A stretch of 23,939 bases of DNA from a virus: IMG/VR virus record IMGVR_UViG_3300009024_000067, positions 1 to 23,939 of that record, one strand, 5' to 3'. How positions within the stretch are numbered: position 1 is the first letter of the stretch; every line of letters starts with the position of its first letter. Both the position numbers and the translations under genes were made by a program. Positions 10,701-17,105 of this stretch are shown here, piece by piece. Under the pieces are notes generated by a model, which searched no databases, was not told where the DNA came from, and saw only the letters and a list, made by a program, of their open reading frames with translations.

Positions 10701-11438
10701 GATCACTTTACCGCCTCGAGCGGTTTGTTGTTGAGCTGCAGTAACAAGACCAACCAATTCATCAATATCTACTCCAGCGCTTTTTGCCGCTTGTCCAGTA
10801 CGAGATATAGCATCCGCAAAATCTTCAGCGCTAACCGCGAATTTAACATCAACAGCGGCAAACTTACTTACCAACTGAGTAGTGTCTTTTATTTGATCTC
10901 CATAAGTATTCATGGCCGCAGTCAAAGCTTTTACTGCGTTTGCAGAATCCATTCCAGTTAATCGAGTCAAAATAAGAGCGTCTCGAGTTCTTTTTAAAGA
11001 CTCCTCCATCGTCAAGCCTTGACGAGCATACTCGGTAGCCGCTTCAGCAGCAACGTTAAAAGCTGCTCCAGTTTCCTTGGCGGTTTTAAATAAGCCGTTT
11101 GAGAATTTTTCTAAATTCGCTGTAGATAAATTCATAACTACATTGATATCAGCAAGAGCTTTTTCGACTTCGACAACGTTTTTAACTAAGGCTTTAAAGC
11201 CGTCGGCTACTCCATTGATTATCGCCATACTCGCACCAAAAGCAATAATACGAGAGTTAGCTGCTTCCATCGACTTGCTAAACTCATCAGCTCCGCGTTT
11301 CATATTTCCAAGCGGCTGAGTAGCTCCCTTGTCATCTACGGTTATTTTAATCGGCGTCTTGCGAATACGGTTTACAGCCGCTTGAACAGCCGCTTCAAGC
11401 GGCTGCGTATTACCTTGTACACTGAGATTTATAGACAT
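4707..11438 (-). CDS. H: Tail tape measure protein with embedded nuclease-like domain
   Basis: The 2243-residue tape measure protein sets tail length and fills the tube lumen before DNA ejection. Residues about 45-380 match the TP901/PhageMin_Tail core (VVEVEKALADINVVMNLS, AAEAATEYARQGLTMEES, FAVSAEDFADAISRTGQAAKS, QTARGGKVIGNSFKTIFTRIG). Hydrophobic stretches at about 415-445 and 1080-1125 could cross a membrane on ejection. Four [IV]PN[FY] motifs lie at 544, 626, 869 and 933. Between the second and third is a region with E798, D818 and E840-A-K842 that resembles a PD-(D/E)XK nuclease. Long charged coiled-coil-like helices follow, then two Gly-rich GEYVM/GEYVI modules (about 1880-1910 and 2126-2158) common at tape measure C-termini. 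The start has an AAGGA ribosome site partly covered by a hairpin. At about 0.15 nm per residue the maximum tail would be near 340 nm, less if the inserted domain is globular. Confidence 0.92.
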   Translation of the reverse strand: MSINLSVQGNTQPLEAAVQAAVNRIRKTPIKITVDDKGATQPLGNMKRGADEFSKSMEAANSRIIAFGASMAIINGVADGFKALVKNVVEVEKALADINVVMNLSTANLEKFSNGLFKTAKETGAAFNVAAEAATEYARQGLTMEESLKRTRDALILTRLTGMDSANAVKALTAAMNTYGDQIKDTTQLVSKFAAVDVKFAVSAEDFADAISRTGQAAKSAGVDIDELVGLVTAAQQQTARGGKVIGNSFKTIFTRIGRSDTLNQLENLGIAVRDLEGNTIGARRILTDLANTFDHLTESQKAQIAQTVGGVFQINILKAVLSDAAKQNGILANATQISAGATTEAIDKNDQLRQTMSAMATETGLALKELSAQIGEIMLAPGMEKVLNVFKGLAEGANEMLGGGESTGSDFAQGFLKGLGNIITGPGLVIISAVFIKLFAKALVYANQSLKSLIGVTSEAHKQKAIQTSLVTLFGQNAAISKEMLRTDISRTEKEKIILSLLKAQVIEANMLNSVSKSVAGGLYARGYNANLAPRKGRAGGHIPNFADPEREQAARGGYAAGTIRSMNMPGEGSVIYNSAEKVKNFKGMSQPAIMPPHSSKAGKNYQQAFGDVHGFDPYAAGGYVPNYARTYNRKSTGNKRTTSNTSDIKKINLNNLFPETSQMGVLLGFGPGDSAGPKEYKQKYSSLSAPAKIALNKKLKPSLVKQLSKKGAYSPLVSATLKTKPVYEVSDGDASQIEQILGKSTLEKKLYKHVGQGFDRFSHEVGVDMFGGKIGKAGTGVLKTHMDGSMLGGILEAAVRGSLSNKKVSDSQAPFDFIGEDAKNVAKFIGDDKLRYIEAKLHKSAAAGSSGKLPMKILNEFKAYGHIPNFADPLSDAIGREKAAGVPVSQIRVGSHPALMGKSNPIGLGVTNTHDEPNGLRDVIGAANGYVPNYFNPIEKAKTAIGESGFGKNWKKATTERTNAIKRETDRIKSRTKAIETHRQELTTLTQGTREHAAVERKIRDTTKNLNKATQKKTALLNSPAPGVGGKMGRFSQALGNSFSGNKGMMMMMGAPMAAGFLQSGGMGAEGGNQGMYAAGGVLNGAASGAMMASMIAPMFGPAAPLVIGIGGLVGGIKGWTDANEANTKALQAKTQQEIKNQTQSASNAISQIIQGEELNQTLSSAGITEQAVKNLGLTGDSSVIDGIKGSTKKIELPESLEKLAKIFKTNKSYVDEAAIAKQVKASTKRYPVNYDLLSKPENELTKGERKNTILMTLRKSYQYQKQSKDFMGMSQDQDAPMSEQLFEKRDRMRQSQKDSRGEIIDYLMENEKRSSFAYDFGEKKGGTGYLDKVQYANLLKGKEVDVGGKIGKQILSEEAIKAALNKQSERIQSEYNNKKAAQVEALILQLDIQKAMITAQQAAYGAQVDIKSKYLEQSNLLNSQEKILGGLISEEQKVRIQYNKSLLKASQAYELGAQAAVDAKKAGILSDIGKDRNLKQALKQELFKDEIGKGKQYASVGQVKTVDLTNKLAAMDAKELLIILDNLNIKGDAANKIIENRNLLYDNSLDKLKRQQTLSDDQSEAQKNLNSKIAKQKDLMVDVNREMQAYIRGLDNAAQSRAIASEITAARFGARPQTQDATFAEQGRLVKERQQGIRESYTKSAVSEMQKLATDKGLTKEQRLEIAADPSKLKGMSSAAIDSMSKEFEDKGGENYINELLFKKPQGEELQALQELKDLQQSITDAKAQTSKQEDDIIEKLQEQLFATKERIEKEKKLQKIREDEYRRKTGPGAFGEGARDAKIDIAKNAAMMEYTLGDELTHQFRDGLVDGMQAAINKADDLSDVMNNIAMNFLGAIQKAYLGKAADAIVGALPFSSGGGVRKYSKGGGVPAMVTNGEYVMGRDAVKKYGGGFMHRLNAGGKLPGYSNGGKPDEAQPGSALAANFGGGEGYNTGRRYQTQAMSGFFYSGQSGNLGLQEDTQYTKGIIQERMRKEAEKKAKKRALMQMIVGTALSVGIGSLASAAIEGGGLTADARADGYTNDTPAGVRSATNSFGEQVSLRRGVDATGYDNVQNTRSFNPFKVFGKGSSLNDRQFGSNSYDYGSLLAEDFSSEYRTSYRGGKINGYANGGHIAGKSGIDQIPAMLSEGEYVIRASSARQLGRPMLDRINAGKFNDGGAVTPLTESSETGTSGGNTNNINITVNMDKGSGKSEKKNDEGGANPKDSSADQEKSSQLAEKVKQQVISVIMDEKRPGGLLSD

Positions 11439-11442
11439 ATTT

Positions 11443-11460
11443 CCTTATTCCGTTATAAGG
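11443..11460 (-). promoter_or_regulatory. Hairpin over the tape measure ribosome-binding site
   Basis: On the minus strand CCTTAT (11460-11455) pairs perfectly with ATAAGG (11448-11443) around the loop AACGGA. The 3' arm contains most of the AAGGA Shine-Dalgarno, four bases before the ATG at 11438. If it forms, it would limit translation of the tape measure protein. Six AT-rich pairs make a marginal helix. Confidence 0.4.
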
Positions 11461-11466
11461 TATTAA

Positions 11467-11471
11467 TACAC
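11467..11471 (-). promoter_or_regulatory. GTGTA promoter-like element before the tape measure gene
   Basis: Minus strand reads TTTTGGTGTATTAATACC in the 38-base gap between the 328-residue gene and the tape measure gene, 28 bases before its ATG. This would let the tape measure and tip genes be expressed apart from the chaperone-slot genes. Confidence 0.45.
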
Positions 11472-11476
11472 CAAAA

Positions 11477-12463
11477 CTATCCTACTCCATGCAATTTCAT
11501 TAAATCTTCCATATTTAAAGTTCCGCCTTTCTTTTTGGCTTCTTCGTGAAGGCTCACTCCTCCCTTGGGTTTGTCTATCCCAAGAAATTCATAATCTTCA
11601 TCTTTTGCTCCGACAAGAGTTCCAGCGCTACCTTGGTTTAGTTTGTCTTTGGTCTTGTCTCGCTCTTCTTTTGAGGAGCCTCCAAAGTCTAACAGTTTCG
11701 CGGGATCTTTTCTTATATTCTCTGGAATATTTTCATTATTATCAAATATATTTTTAAATACTCTAGTATAAACTATTAATCTTATTTGATTATATGTTAA
11801 ATTACAAAACGGCTTGCCATAAAATTGCATACTATCTTCAGCAAAACTTAAATATGGATTATAAAAATCTTCTAATATAGTATGTTGTATATTTTCTTCA
11901 CTAAAATTCTGAAACATGTCATTATATACAGAAACAATTCTTTTTAAATCTTGATTCTCTAATTCATCAAACTCATCTTCACCAAATAAAGGAATCAATA
12001 AATCTTTATCTTTAAAAAAACTTTTAATCATATAAAAATCATTTAATCTATCTTTTGCGTATTTCTCGCAAGTGTTTCCAACAAGCGACATTCTCTGAGC
12101 AAGTTTTTGGTTCAGAGCGAGAGTTTCTTCCTCTATTGTTTTTTCTTGTTTGTCGATCTGGTTCTTGATAACCATTTTTGTTTTGGCGGTCTTTAAAGTT
12201 TCAAGAAAATACTTTTTGTCTTCTATGAATTTTTCGTCCTTCTCTCCCCAGTCTCCCTCTTCTTTTAAAAAGAGTAACATTTCTTCTTCTGTGGGCACAC
12301 CTCGACGCAGAGCTGTATTAAAGTATTTATCTTCAATTTCCTCAAGCTCTACTTGGTCGTGAGGAGTTAAATGCTTGACGTAAACAAAGTCCTCTTCAAG
12401 AATTGTGGAAGAGTAACCCCTAACTACATCCCTAAATATCTTTCTGCGCTTGACCGCTTCCAC
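11477..12463 (-). CDS. Probable tail assembly chaperone-slot protein (328 aa, GTG start)
   Basis: Unrecognised, strongly charged, mostly helical cytoplasmic-type protein located immediately upstream of the tape measure gene, where lambda and many siphophages encode the G/T tail chaperones. Its N-terminal half (TPHDQVELEEIEDKYFNTAL, then RRGVPTEEEMLLFLKEE) resembles the corresponding stretch of the preceding 269-residue protein (TRRQIEDAELEFSVEMSNCI, then KRGILTKAMLAKK). The C-terminus is Lys/Gly-rich and probably disordered (KPKGGVSLHEEAKKKGGTLN). The reading frame opens only with GTG at 12463, five bases after the stop of the upstream gene; an ATG two bases earlier is in the wrong frame, and a stop lies upstream in frame, so termination-reinitiation on GTG is the simplest start. 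Function as chaperone is inferred from position and from the partial likeness to its neighbour. Confidence 0.5.
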   Translation of the reverse strand: MEAVKRRKIFRDVVRGYSSTILEEDFVYVKHLTPHDQVELEEIEDKYFNTALRRGVPTEEEMLLFLKEEGDWGEKDEKFIEDKKYFLETLKTAKTKMVIKNQIDKQEKTIEEETLALNQKLAQRMSLVGNTCEKYAKDRLNDFYMIKSFFKDKDLLIPLFGEDEFDELENQDLKRIVSVYNDMFQNFSEENIQHTILEDFYNPYLSFAEDSMQFYGKPFCNLTYNQIRLIVYTRVFKNIFDNNENIPENIRKDPAKLLDFGGSSKEERDKTKDKLNQGSAGTLVGAKDEDYEFLGIDKPKGGVSLHEEAKKKGGTLNMEDLMKLHGVG

Positions 12464-12468
12464 ATATA

Positions 12469-13278
12469 TTAAACGCTACCGTCCTCGATATCTTTGTCTA
12501 GCTTTTCGAAATCTAGCTTCGAAACTGCGCCAGAACTGTAATACCAAAAGCTAAAAAATGCAGCGACCTTTCCTCCAACTATATCATAAAGATCGTTCCC
12601 CTCCTCCTCAAGCTCGTAATAAGTTTGAAGCTTTTGCTCAAAATCACGACCCTCAAATAAAGGGGATGCCTCCTCTTCGTCAGACTTCTGAACAAAAGTG
12701 AGATTTAAAATATACCATTGAATAACTTTGTTTTCAGCTCTTACGTCAGCGGTGTGGTTAAAAAGATTAGAGTATGATGTCTCGACGTTAATGATATCTT
12801 TTCTTAAAAGAGCTATCTCTCCAGCGATTTCCTTTAATCGCGCTGTATCCTTTTCTGTCTTAACGCTTTTTATTTGAAGTTTTTCGCTTTCCTGGGAGAA
12901 CTCTCCATACCTTACGTACATTTTTGTGAGAGCCTTGGCGTCTTCCTCTGCAAGCAATCCTCCTGTATCGCTATATTTTTTTGCGAGCATGGCTTTTGTT
13001 AAAATTCCTCGCTTTATGCAGTTGCTCATTTCAACACTAAATTCTAACTCGGCATCCTCAATCTGTCTTCGAGTTGGCTGTTTCATTATGAGTCGATAAG
13101 GAATCGCCTCAACAACTTCCTTGGTTACAGAAACCTCTTCCTCTTCGCCGGTTTCTTCGTTCTTGACCTTGCTTGTCTCTGTTTTTTTAATCTTCTCTTC
13201 TTTTTCAAAAGTGAAGCTGTAAATTTCACGCAGTTTTTTGCGAGTATCATTGATTATTGGTGTTGCGGTGTCTGACAT
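12469..13278 (-). CDS. Probable tail assembly chaperone-slot protein (269 aa)
   Basis: Acidic helical protein with a Lys/Glu low-complexity stretch at about residues 25-55 (KIKKTETSKVKNEETGEEEE) followed by a YRLIMKQPTRRQIEDAELEF segment that opens the conserved core. The central part is predicted coiled coil (LKEIAGEIALLRKDIINVET). It ends in an acidic helix with a Trp/Tyr-rich patch (FFSFWYYSSGA). No enzymatic motif is visible. It lies two genes before the tape measure gene, the slot of lambda gpG, and shares a core pattern with the next gene, so both may bind the tape measure protein during tail assembly. The ATG at 13276-13278 is preceded by an A-rich stretch and no Shine-Dalgarno. A different structural role such as a neck protein cannot be excluded. 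Confidence 0.48.
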   Translation of the reverse strand: MSDTATPIINDTRKKLREIYSFTFEKEEKIKKTETSKVKNEETGEEEEVSVTKEVVEAIPYRLIMKQPTRRQIEDAELEFSVEMSNCIKRGILTKAMLAKKYSDTGGLLAEEDAKALTKMYVRYGEFSQESEKLQIKSVKTEKDTARLKEIAGEIALLRKDIINVETSYSNLFNHTADVRAENKVIQWYILNLTFVQKSDEEEASPLFEGRDFEQKLQTYYELEEEGNDLYDIVGGKVAAFFSFWYYSSGAVSKLDFEKLDKDIEDGSV

Positions 13279-13289
13279 AATTTTTCTTG

Positions 13290-13577
13290 TTATTTAAATG
13301 TAAATCCTATAGTATAATTATCTAAATCCATTTCGATATTTCTAATAGTTTCGTTACCAATATCTAAAGTTCTTTTTCTAAGATGCTGTAACTTATCTAA
13401 GCTGAAGTAGTCAGCTTGATCCACAACGGGCACGCAGCCCTCTGGCAAATTATTCCTTAATTTATTAAAGTTGATTTGATGCTCCTTATGTAAATCCTCA
13501 AGCATAACCAAGAAACCCTTAAAAAGGGAAACCGTATTCCTGTGGCAACATTTTTTAAAAATGTCTTCTGCGTCCAT
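13290..13577 (-). CDS. Small conserved-type protein of unknown function (95 aa)
   Basis: First gene of the leftward transcription unit. I do not recognise it. The 95 residues are mixed helix with two cysteines near the start (KKCCHRN), a basic helix (LDKLQHLRKRTLDIGNE) and a beta-like tail (LDNYTIGFTFK). It stands 11 bases before the 269-residue gene and its start at 13575-13577 lies 36 bases beyond a GTGTA element on the same strand, so it is probably expressed with the chaperone-slot genes. A small tail-assembly or neck factor is possible but nothing in the sequence shows it. Confidence 0.6.
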   Translation of the reverse strand: MDAEDIFKKCCHRNTVSLFKGFLVMLEDLHKEHQINFNKLRNNLPEGCVPVVDQADYFSLDKLQHLRKRTLDIGNETIRNIEMDLDNYTIGFTFK

Positions 13578-13613
13578 ATATTATTGTTGTAGATCCTTGT
13601 ACCTATATCGATA

Positions 13614-13618
13614 TACAC
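13614..13618 (-). promoter_or_regulatory. GTGTA promoter-like element, leftward chaperone-slot unit
   Basis: Reading on the minus strand: a T run, then GTGTA, then TATCGATA; 36 bases before the ATG of the 95-residue gene. It is the inverted partner of the element at 13634-13638. Confidence 0.45.
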
Positions 13619-13633
13619 AAAAAAAAATCTTTA

Positions 13634-13638
13634 GTGTA
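13634..13638 (+). promoter_or_regulatory. GTGTA promoter-like element, rightward connector/tube unit
   Basis: TTTAGTGTAAAAG, with GTGTA ending nine bases before the ATG at 13648. It forms an inverted pair with a second copy on the opposite strand across 15 bases. Confidence 0.5.
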
Positions 13639-13647
13639 AAAGTATTT

Positions 13648-14106
13648 ATGGCAGAATTATTGACAGCGGCAGAAAGAGCAAGCGTGGCAGCGAACTTGCT
13701 AGATCTTCATGATACATTCGGAAGAGATATTGTTGTATATAAAGAAGCTCAAAAAGTTATAGTTAGTACAGACCCTAATTTTAATTATCTGTACGGAACA
13801 GGCGGAGCTTCCACCACAAGCGTGGAGAATATCCCTGTAAAGAAAATATTTAAAGCGAGAATTAGATACGATTCGGATAGAAGTTTGGAAAATTTCGGAG
13901 AAGCTGGAGCTCAAATAAAAGTAAGCCGACCAGATGGAAGTAGTTTAGTAAGGATCAAATTAAAAGCTGAAGACTACGCGTACATTAAAGAGGCAAAAAG
14001 GATAGAGCTTGACGGAAGGATGTTTCACGTAGATTCTGACCCAAGAGCTCACGGGCTTTTTGATGTTATACAATTTTATTCTCTACTGTTGAGGCCCATA
14101 GAGTAA
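13648..14106 (+). CDS. Probable head-tail connector / head-closure protein (152 aa)
   Basis: First gene of the rightward unit. The chosen start, ATG at 13648, lies nine bases after a GTGTA element; an in-frame ATG at 13561 would extend the protein through the divergent promoter region and into the opposite gene, so it is rejected. The protein begins with a short helix (LLTAAERASVAANLLDLHDTFG), then beta strands (RDIVVYKEAQKVIVS; VKKIFKARIRYDS; AQIKVSRPDGSSLVRIKLKAEDYAYIK; RIELDGRMFHVDSDP). That strand-rich layout and its place two genes before the tube region recall the small beta-barrel head-closure or joining proteins (lambda FII, SPP1 gp16 type). The following gene starts inside its stop codon (TAATG). 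Assignment rests on fold impression and gene order. Confidence 0.45.
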   Translation: MAELLTAAERASVAANLLDLHDTFGRDIVVYKEAQKVIVSTDPNFNYLYGTGGASTTSVENIPVKKIFKARIRYDSDRSLENFGEAGAQIKVSRPDGSSLVRIKLKAEDYAYIKEAKRIELDGRMFHVDSDPRAHGLFDVIQFYSLLLRPIE

Positions 14107-14729
14107 TGGCCAAGATGATAGACAAAGCAGTCAAGAGGGCATTAGATCTTGAAATTCGAAAAAGCAAACAATTAATAAATGAAGGAAGATTAATAATTGA
14201 ATCTCAATTCAAAGTGGCTCATGGAAAATTAATGCAAGATTTTGAATCCCACGCAATAACAAGAGAGCTAAAAAGAGGTCCCGCTTCTAAAAATTTAAGC
14301 GGAACGTTACCAGAAGGAAACTTATTTGGATTTATAGGTTTTGAAATTGGAGATGATCCAGTATATGAATTACAAAATCTTTTACAGCGCACAGATATAT
14401 TAATAAAAAGAAGAAAGTTTGGGTCTTTTGGTTTTGTTTGGAGTTTTGCGGTAAATATACCAACGTTAAAAGACCTTTATGCAGTCACCCCATTGCCTTG
14501 GGCAAAAGGAGCAAGCTGGCTACAACAGTTAGAAGGTCAAGGCATAGCTAATTTAGGTCAATATATGCACACACAGAGCCCTCCGGCAGGACGATCAGGA
14601 GCGGGAATCCAATCCGGCAGGGAGTCGGGAGGCAGCTTAAAAAAACAATATATAAAACCTTTATTGAAAGATTTTGAAACCAACTTAAACACCCTATCTG
14701 CAACAAGATTATCTAAATCTTATTTTTAA
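14106..14729 (+). CDS. Probable tail completion / neck protein (207 aa)
   Basis: Starts at the ATG overlapping the upstream TAA, so it is likely coupled to the connector gene. The N-terminal half is a long basic amphipathic helix (KAVKRALDLEIRKSKQLINE, then GRLIIESQFKVAHGKLMQDF), the layout of HK97-gp10/lambda-Z-type tail completion proteins, which also begin with a helix of this kind and are about 150-200 residues long. The middle has GFIGFEIGDDP and a RRKFGSFGFVWSFAVNIPTL beta pair; the end is Gly/Ser-rich then basic (RLSKSYF). Position before a presumed tail terminator and the tube protein fits the Z slot. The next gene begins at the very next base after its stop. Confidence 0.48.
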   Translation: MAKMIDKAVKRALDLEIRKSKQLINEGRLIIESQFKVAHGKLMQDFESHAITRELKRGPASKNLSGTLPEGNLFGFIGFEIGDDPVYELQNLLQRTDILIKRRKFGSFGFVWSFAVNIPTLKDLYAVTPLPWAKGASWLQQLEGQGIANLGQYMHTQSPPAGRSGAGIQSGRESGGSLKKQYIKPLLKDFETNLNTLSATRLSKSYF

Positions 14730-15581
14730 ATGAAGCCGCAATTCCAACATCAAGTTACTACAAGCTTTGTCTTATGGGCTGACAACTTTATAACTAAAAA
14801 AGCGGACGCGTTCTCAAGCAAGTCGTCTGATTTTTATGCAGACACCGGAGACGCGAGGCTTGGCCCTGGGTTGGTGTCTTACAATAGCCCCTACAAGCAA
14901 TGGGTTAGCGACGAAAGTATAGAGGGGGCGAACATACCTAGCGGCGTTTACGACAATGGAACATTCATCCCAAGAGGGCAAGACGGATTAAAAATTGATT
15001 TTGACAATGGGCGAGTGATATTCGATTCAAGTTTTGGAGCAAATAAAACTACATTAAGTGGGGATTATACAGTAAAAGATTTTAACTTTTATATAACAAA
15101 TCAAACAGAAGAGCAATTGATAGTTGAAAGCAAATTTGACTCAAATAACAGATTCAAACAATCACTAGGAGGAATCGAGCCCTACAAGCAGGTCATACCT
15201 GCAATTTTTGTAAACTCAGAAATGGCAGAAAATGAACCGTTTGCATTCGGAGGAGAAGATAAAACCACCACAAGCATTCGTTGCGTTGTTTTTGCAGAAA
15301 ATACATATCAGCTTGATGGAGCTTTATCTGTATTCGCAGATTCAAAAAACGAAGTCTTTGCTAAACTAGGCTTTGAAGATTTTCCGCTAACAGAATATGG
15401 AGACACTACAGGTTTTAATTACAAAGAGCTTGCAACAGCAAAACGAGAAACTTTTTTTCATATAGAAGAGGCGAGAGTTTCAAAATTAAGCGACAGAATA
15501 AGTAAGAATATAGACCCATCTCTTTTTGTTGGTTTTATAGATTTTGAAATAACCAATCTAAGATATCCTCGCTTTTCTTAA
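14730..15581 (+). CDS. Probable tail terminator or neck protein (283 aa)
   Basis: I do not recognise the family with certainty. The gene abuts the preceding stop (TAA then ATG) and precedes the main tube gene, the slot of lambda U, the protein that caps the tube at the head end. The protein has a helical start (HQVTTSFVLWADNFITKKAD), a central beta region (GLKIDFDNGRVIFDSSFG, YTVKDFNFYIT), then SIRCVVFAENTYQLDGALSVFADSKNEVFAKL, which has the strand-helix look of terminator proteins, and a final strand series ending in FVGFIDFEITNLRYPRFS. At 283 residues it is longer than gpU (131), so if it is a terminator it carries an insertion. No membrane or catalytic signature is visible. Confidence 0.4.
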   Translation: MKPQFQHQVTTSFVLWADNFITKKADAFSSKSSDFYADTGDARLGPGLVSYNSPYKQWVSDESIEGANIPSGVYDNGTFIPRGQDGLKIDFDNGRVIFDSSFGANKTTLSGDYTVKDFNFYITNQTEEQLIVESKFDSNNRFKQSLGGIEPYKQVIPAIFVNSEMAENEPFAFGGEDKTTTSIRCVVFAENTYQLDGALSVFADSKNEVFAKLGFEDFPLTEYGDTTGFNYKELATAKRETFFHIEEARVSKLSDRISKNIDPSLFVGFIDFEITNLRYPRFS

Positions 15582-15604
15582 AACTTCCCTTTTTTATACA
15601 AAAA

Positions 15605-15609
15605 ATGTA
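15605..15609 (+). promoter_or_regulatory. Variant of the GTGTA element (ATGTA) before the tube gene
   Basis: In the 62-base gap before the tube gene an A-rich run is followed by ATGTA and then ATAG, one base off the GTGTA element seen before other transcription units. It lies 34 bases before the tube start. A separate promoter for the most abundant tail protein would make sense, but a single-mismatch five-base match is weak evidence. Confidence 0.2.
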
Positions 15610-15643
15610 ATAGAAACAGAATCTAATCTTATTAATAAATATT

Positions 15644-17023
15644 ATGGCACAAAATTTACCAGGACGAGCAAGAGTAATTTACCAAAGTGAAGCATTATAT
15701 GCTGGGACGGTAAATGCTACAGGGCACCATTTTAGCGTTTCTAACGACGCTTGGTCAACAAAATCAGGAGTGGCGAAACTCGCAGACGTTCCAGCTGGCT
15801 ACGAAGTCAGGACAGGAATCGAGCAGTTACGCAGAGTACAAAACGCGAATTACAGCTTCAGCGTTAACAGGCAAGACGTTAATCAATTTGGCCAATTAGC
15901 CAGAATTGACTCGGTTTCTATTGAGCCTCCCACAGTAACTCTTGACTTTTCTTATTATTTAACAAACGGAATTAACGAAAGAATTCTGGGCATGAATGTT
16001 GATGGAGCTTCAAGCGCTCTAGCGGATGATATTATCGGAGGAACCGAGTGTGGACAAAATCTTAATGCAGATGGAAAAAACTTTTTTATATTGACAACCT
16101 GCGAAGGTCATGATGCGGTAGGAAATAAAGACATGGATGACGGCAAAAGCGTTATTGCATTAGGTAATGGCTATGTCTCAAACTATTCCATAGAAGCTTC
16201 CGTAGGAAGCATGCCAACCGCAAACGTCACTGTTGACGGATTAAACTTGAAAAGTTATGTTGGAAGCACAGGTTTAGACATCCCAGCGGTAAACTCTAAT
16301 TTTGGAATCCCAATTTCAGATATTCATTTTGATATTCCTCCAGCAGTTAGCGGTGTTCTTAATGACAGCGCAGCGGGAGGTTTGGATACAGAAGAAGAAG
16401 GTTGGTCTTGTTTGCGTCCCGGAGACATTACAATGTCCTTGGGAACAGACGGAAGGGCCGCAGAGTTCGAGCTTCTTCCAGGCAACGATCCTCGAGGCGA
16501 TCTTGGTTACGGAAAGACGGCTGGAGGGTTCGACATTTCTACAGGGGCCGGCTACGAAGGCGTCAACGATAACCCAATTAACGATTACACCGTTGATGGT
16601 TCAGCGCATGTTCAAAGCTTCAGTATCGATGTGCCGATGTCCAGAACCGTACTTAACAGGCTTGGAACTCCTTATGGATATTCAAGGGTTGTTGATTATC
16701 CCTTGAATATTTCTGTTAGCGTAAACGCTATCATGGCGGACTTAAAAGCTGGAAATGTAGCGGATCTTATTTGGAATACAGAAGAGCATGATCTAGTGTT
16801 CACTCTTAGAGAACCAAACCAATACGGCACAGGTTCTGTTGCAATGCAATACATAGTTAAAGGCGCATTGCTAGAAGGAGAATCCTTTAGTTCCTCAATT
16901 GGAGATAATAAATCGGTAGATTTAACATTTACTGCTCAAGTCGGTGGCCCAGAAGATCTCGCAAGAGGTTTAAGAATACTTGGCTCGAGAAACGCTCTTA
17001 CCATCACTGGTAAATTCGCTTAA
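15644..17023 (+). CDS. V: Major tail tube protein (459 aa)
   Basis: The best candidate for the polymerising tube subunit. It is beta-rich with strands matched in three other proteins here: NANYSFSVNRQDVNQFGQLA, PTVTLDFSYYLTNGINERILGM, GNGYVSNYSIEASVGSMPTA, then in the second half SFSIDVPMSRTVLNRLGTPY, YPLNISVSVNAIMADLKAGN and SFSSSIGDNKSVDLTFTAQV. This tube fold (two sheets with a long hairpin) is typical of siphovirus and myovirus tube proteins. Lambda gpV has 246 residues; here the body is larger, with an acidic, Gly-rich insertion at about 235-300. It sits after the presumed terminator gene and is followed by a strong terminator, as expected for a highly expressed gene. The start has no Shine-Dalgarno but an AT-only leader. 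Designation as major rather than accessory tube is inference from order and terminator. Confidence 0.7.
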   Translation: MAQNLPGRARVIYQSEALYAGTVNATGHHFSVSNDAWSTKSGVAKLADVPAGYEVRTGIEQLRRVQNANYSFSVNRQDVNQFGQLARIDSVSIEPPTVTLDFSYYLTNGINERILGMNVDGASSALADDIIGGTECGQNLNADGKNFFILTTCEGHDAVGNKDMDDGKSVIALGNGYVSNYSIEASVGSMPTANVTVDGLNLKSYVGSTGLDIPAVNSNFGIPISDIHFDIPPAVSGVLNDSAAGGLDTEEEGWSCLRPGDITMSLGTDGRAAEFELLPGNDPRGDLGYGKTAGGFDISTGAGYEGVNDNPINDYTVDGSAHVQSFSIDVPMSRTVLNRLGTPYGYSRVVDYPLNISVSVNAIMADLKAGNVADLIWNTEEHDLVFTLREPNQYGTGSVAMQYIVKGALLEGESFSSSIGDNKSVDLTFTAQVGGPEDLARGLRILGSRNALTITGKFA

Positions 17024-17046
17024 TTAATAATTAATTAATTCTTTAA

Positions 17047-17076
17047 AACCTGCCCTCAAAAAGGGCGGGTTTTTTT
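17047..17076 (+). terminator. Strong intrinsic terminator, bidirectional
   Basis: Ten-pair stem AACCTGCCCT (17047-17056) with AGGGCGGGTT (17062-17071), one G-T wobble, loop CAAAA, followed by an uninterrupted T run to 17076. It ends the rightward tube transcript 24 bases after the stop codon. On the minus strand the same stem is followed by TTTT, so it can also stop the leftward transcript of the gene ending at 17215. Confidence 0.9.
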
Positions 17077-17099
17077 GGATTTATTCATAAAGAGTATAT

Positions 17100-17105
17100 T
17101 ATAAT
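17100..17105 (+). promoter_or_regulatory. Possible -10 box for a small RNA
   Basis: A perfect TATAAT stands 24 bases after the terminator. Only a weak -35 is visible (TTGGAT at 17075-17080, spacer 19, or TGGATT at 17076-17081, spacer 18). It is placed correctly to start a transcript at about 17112-17114, or slightly upstream, for the structured region that follows. AT-rich surroundings make a chance match possible. Confidence 0.35.

Noticed and set aside
12461-12478. Programmed -1 frameshift joining the 269- and 328-residue proteins, as in lambda G-T
   Set aside because: The second frame is -1 relative to the first, but it is open upstream only for a few bases and contains no slippery heptamer; reinitiation at GTG is simpler.
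13561-13647. Upstream ATG at 13561 extending the connector protein by 29 residues
   Set aside because: It would cover the divergent promoter pair and overlap the opposite gene; the extension is Tyr/Cys-rich and unlike a protein start of this type.
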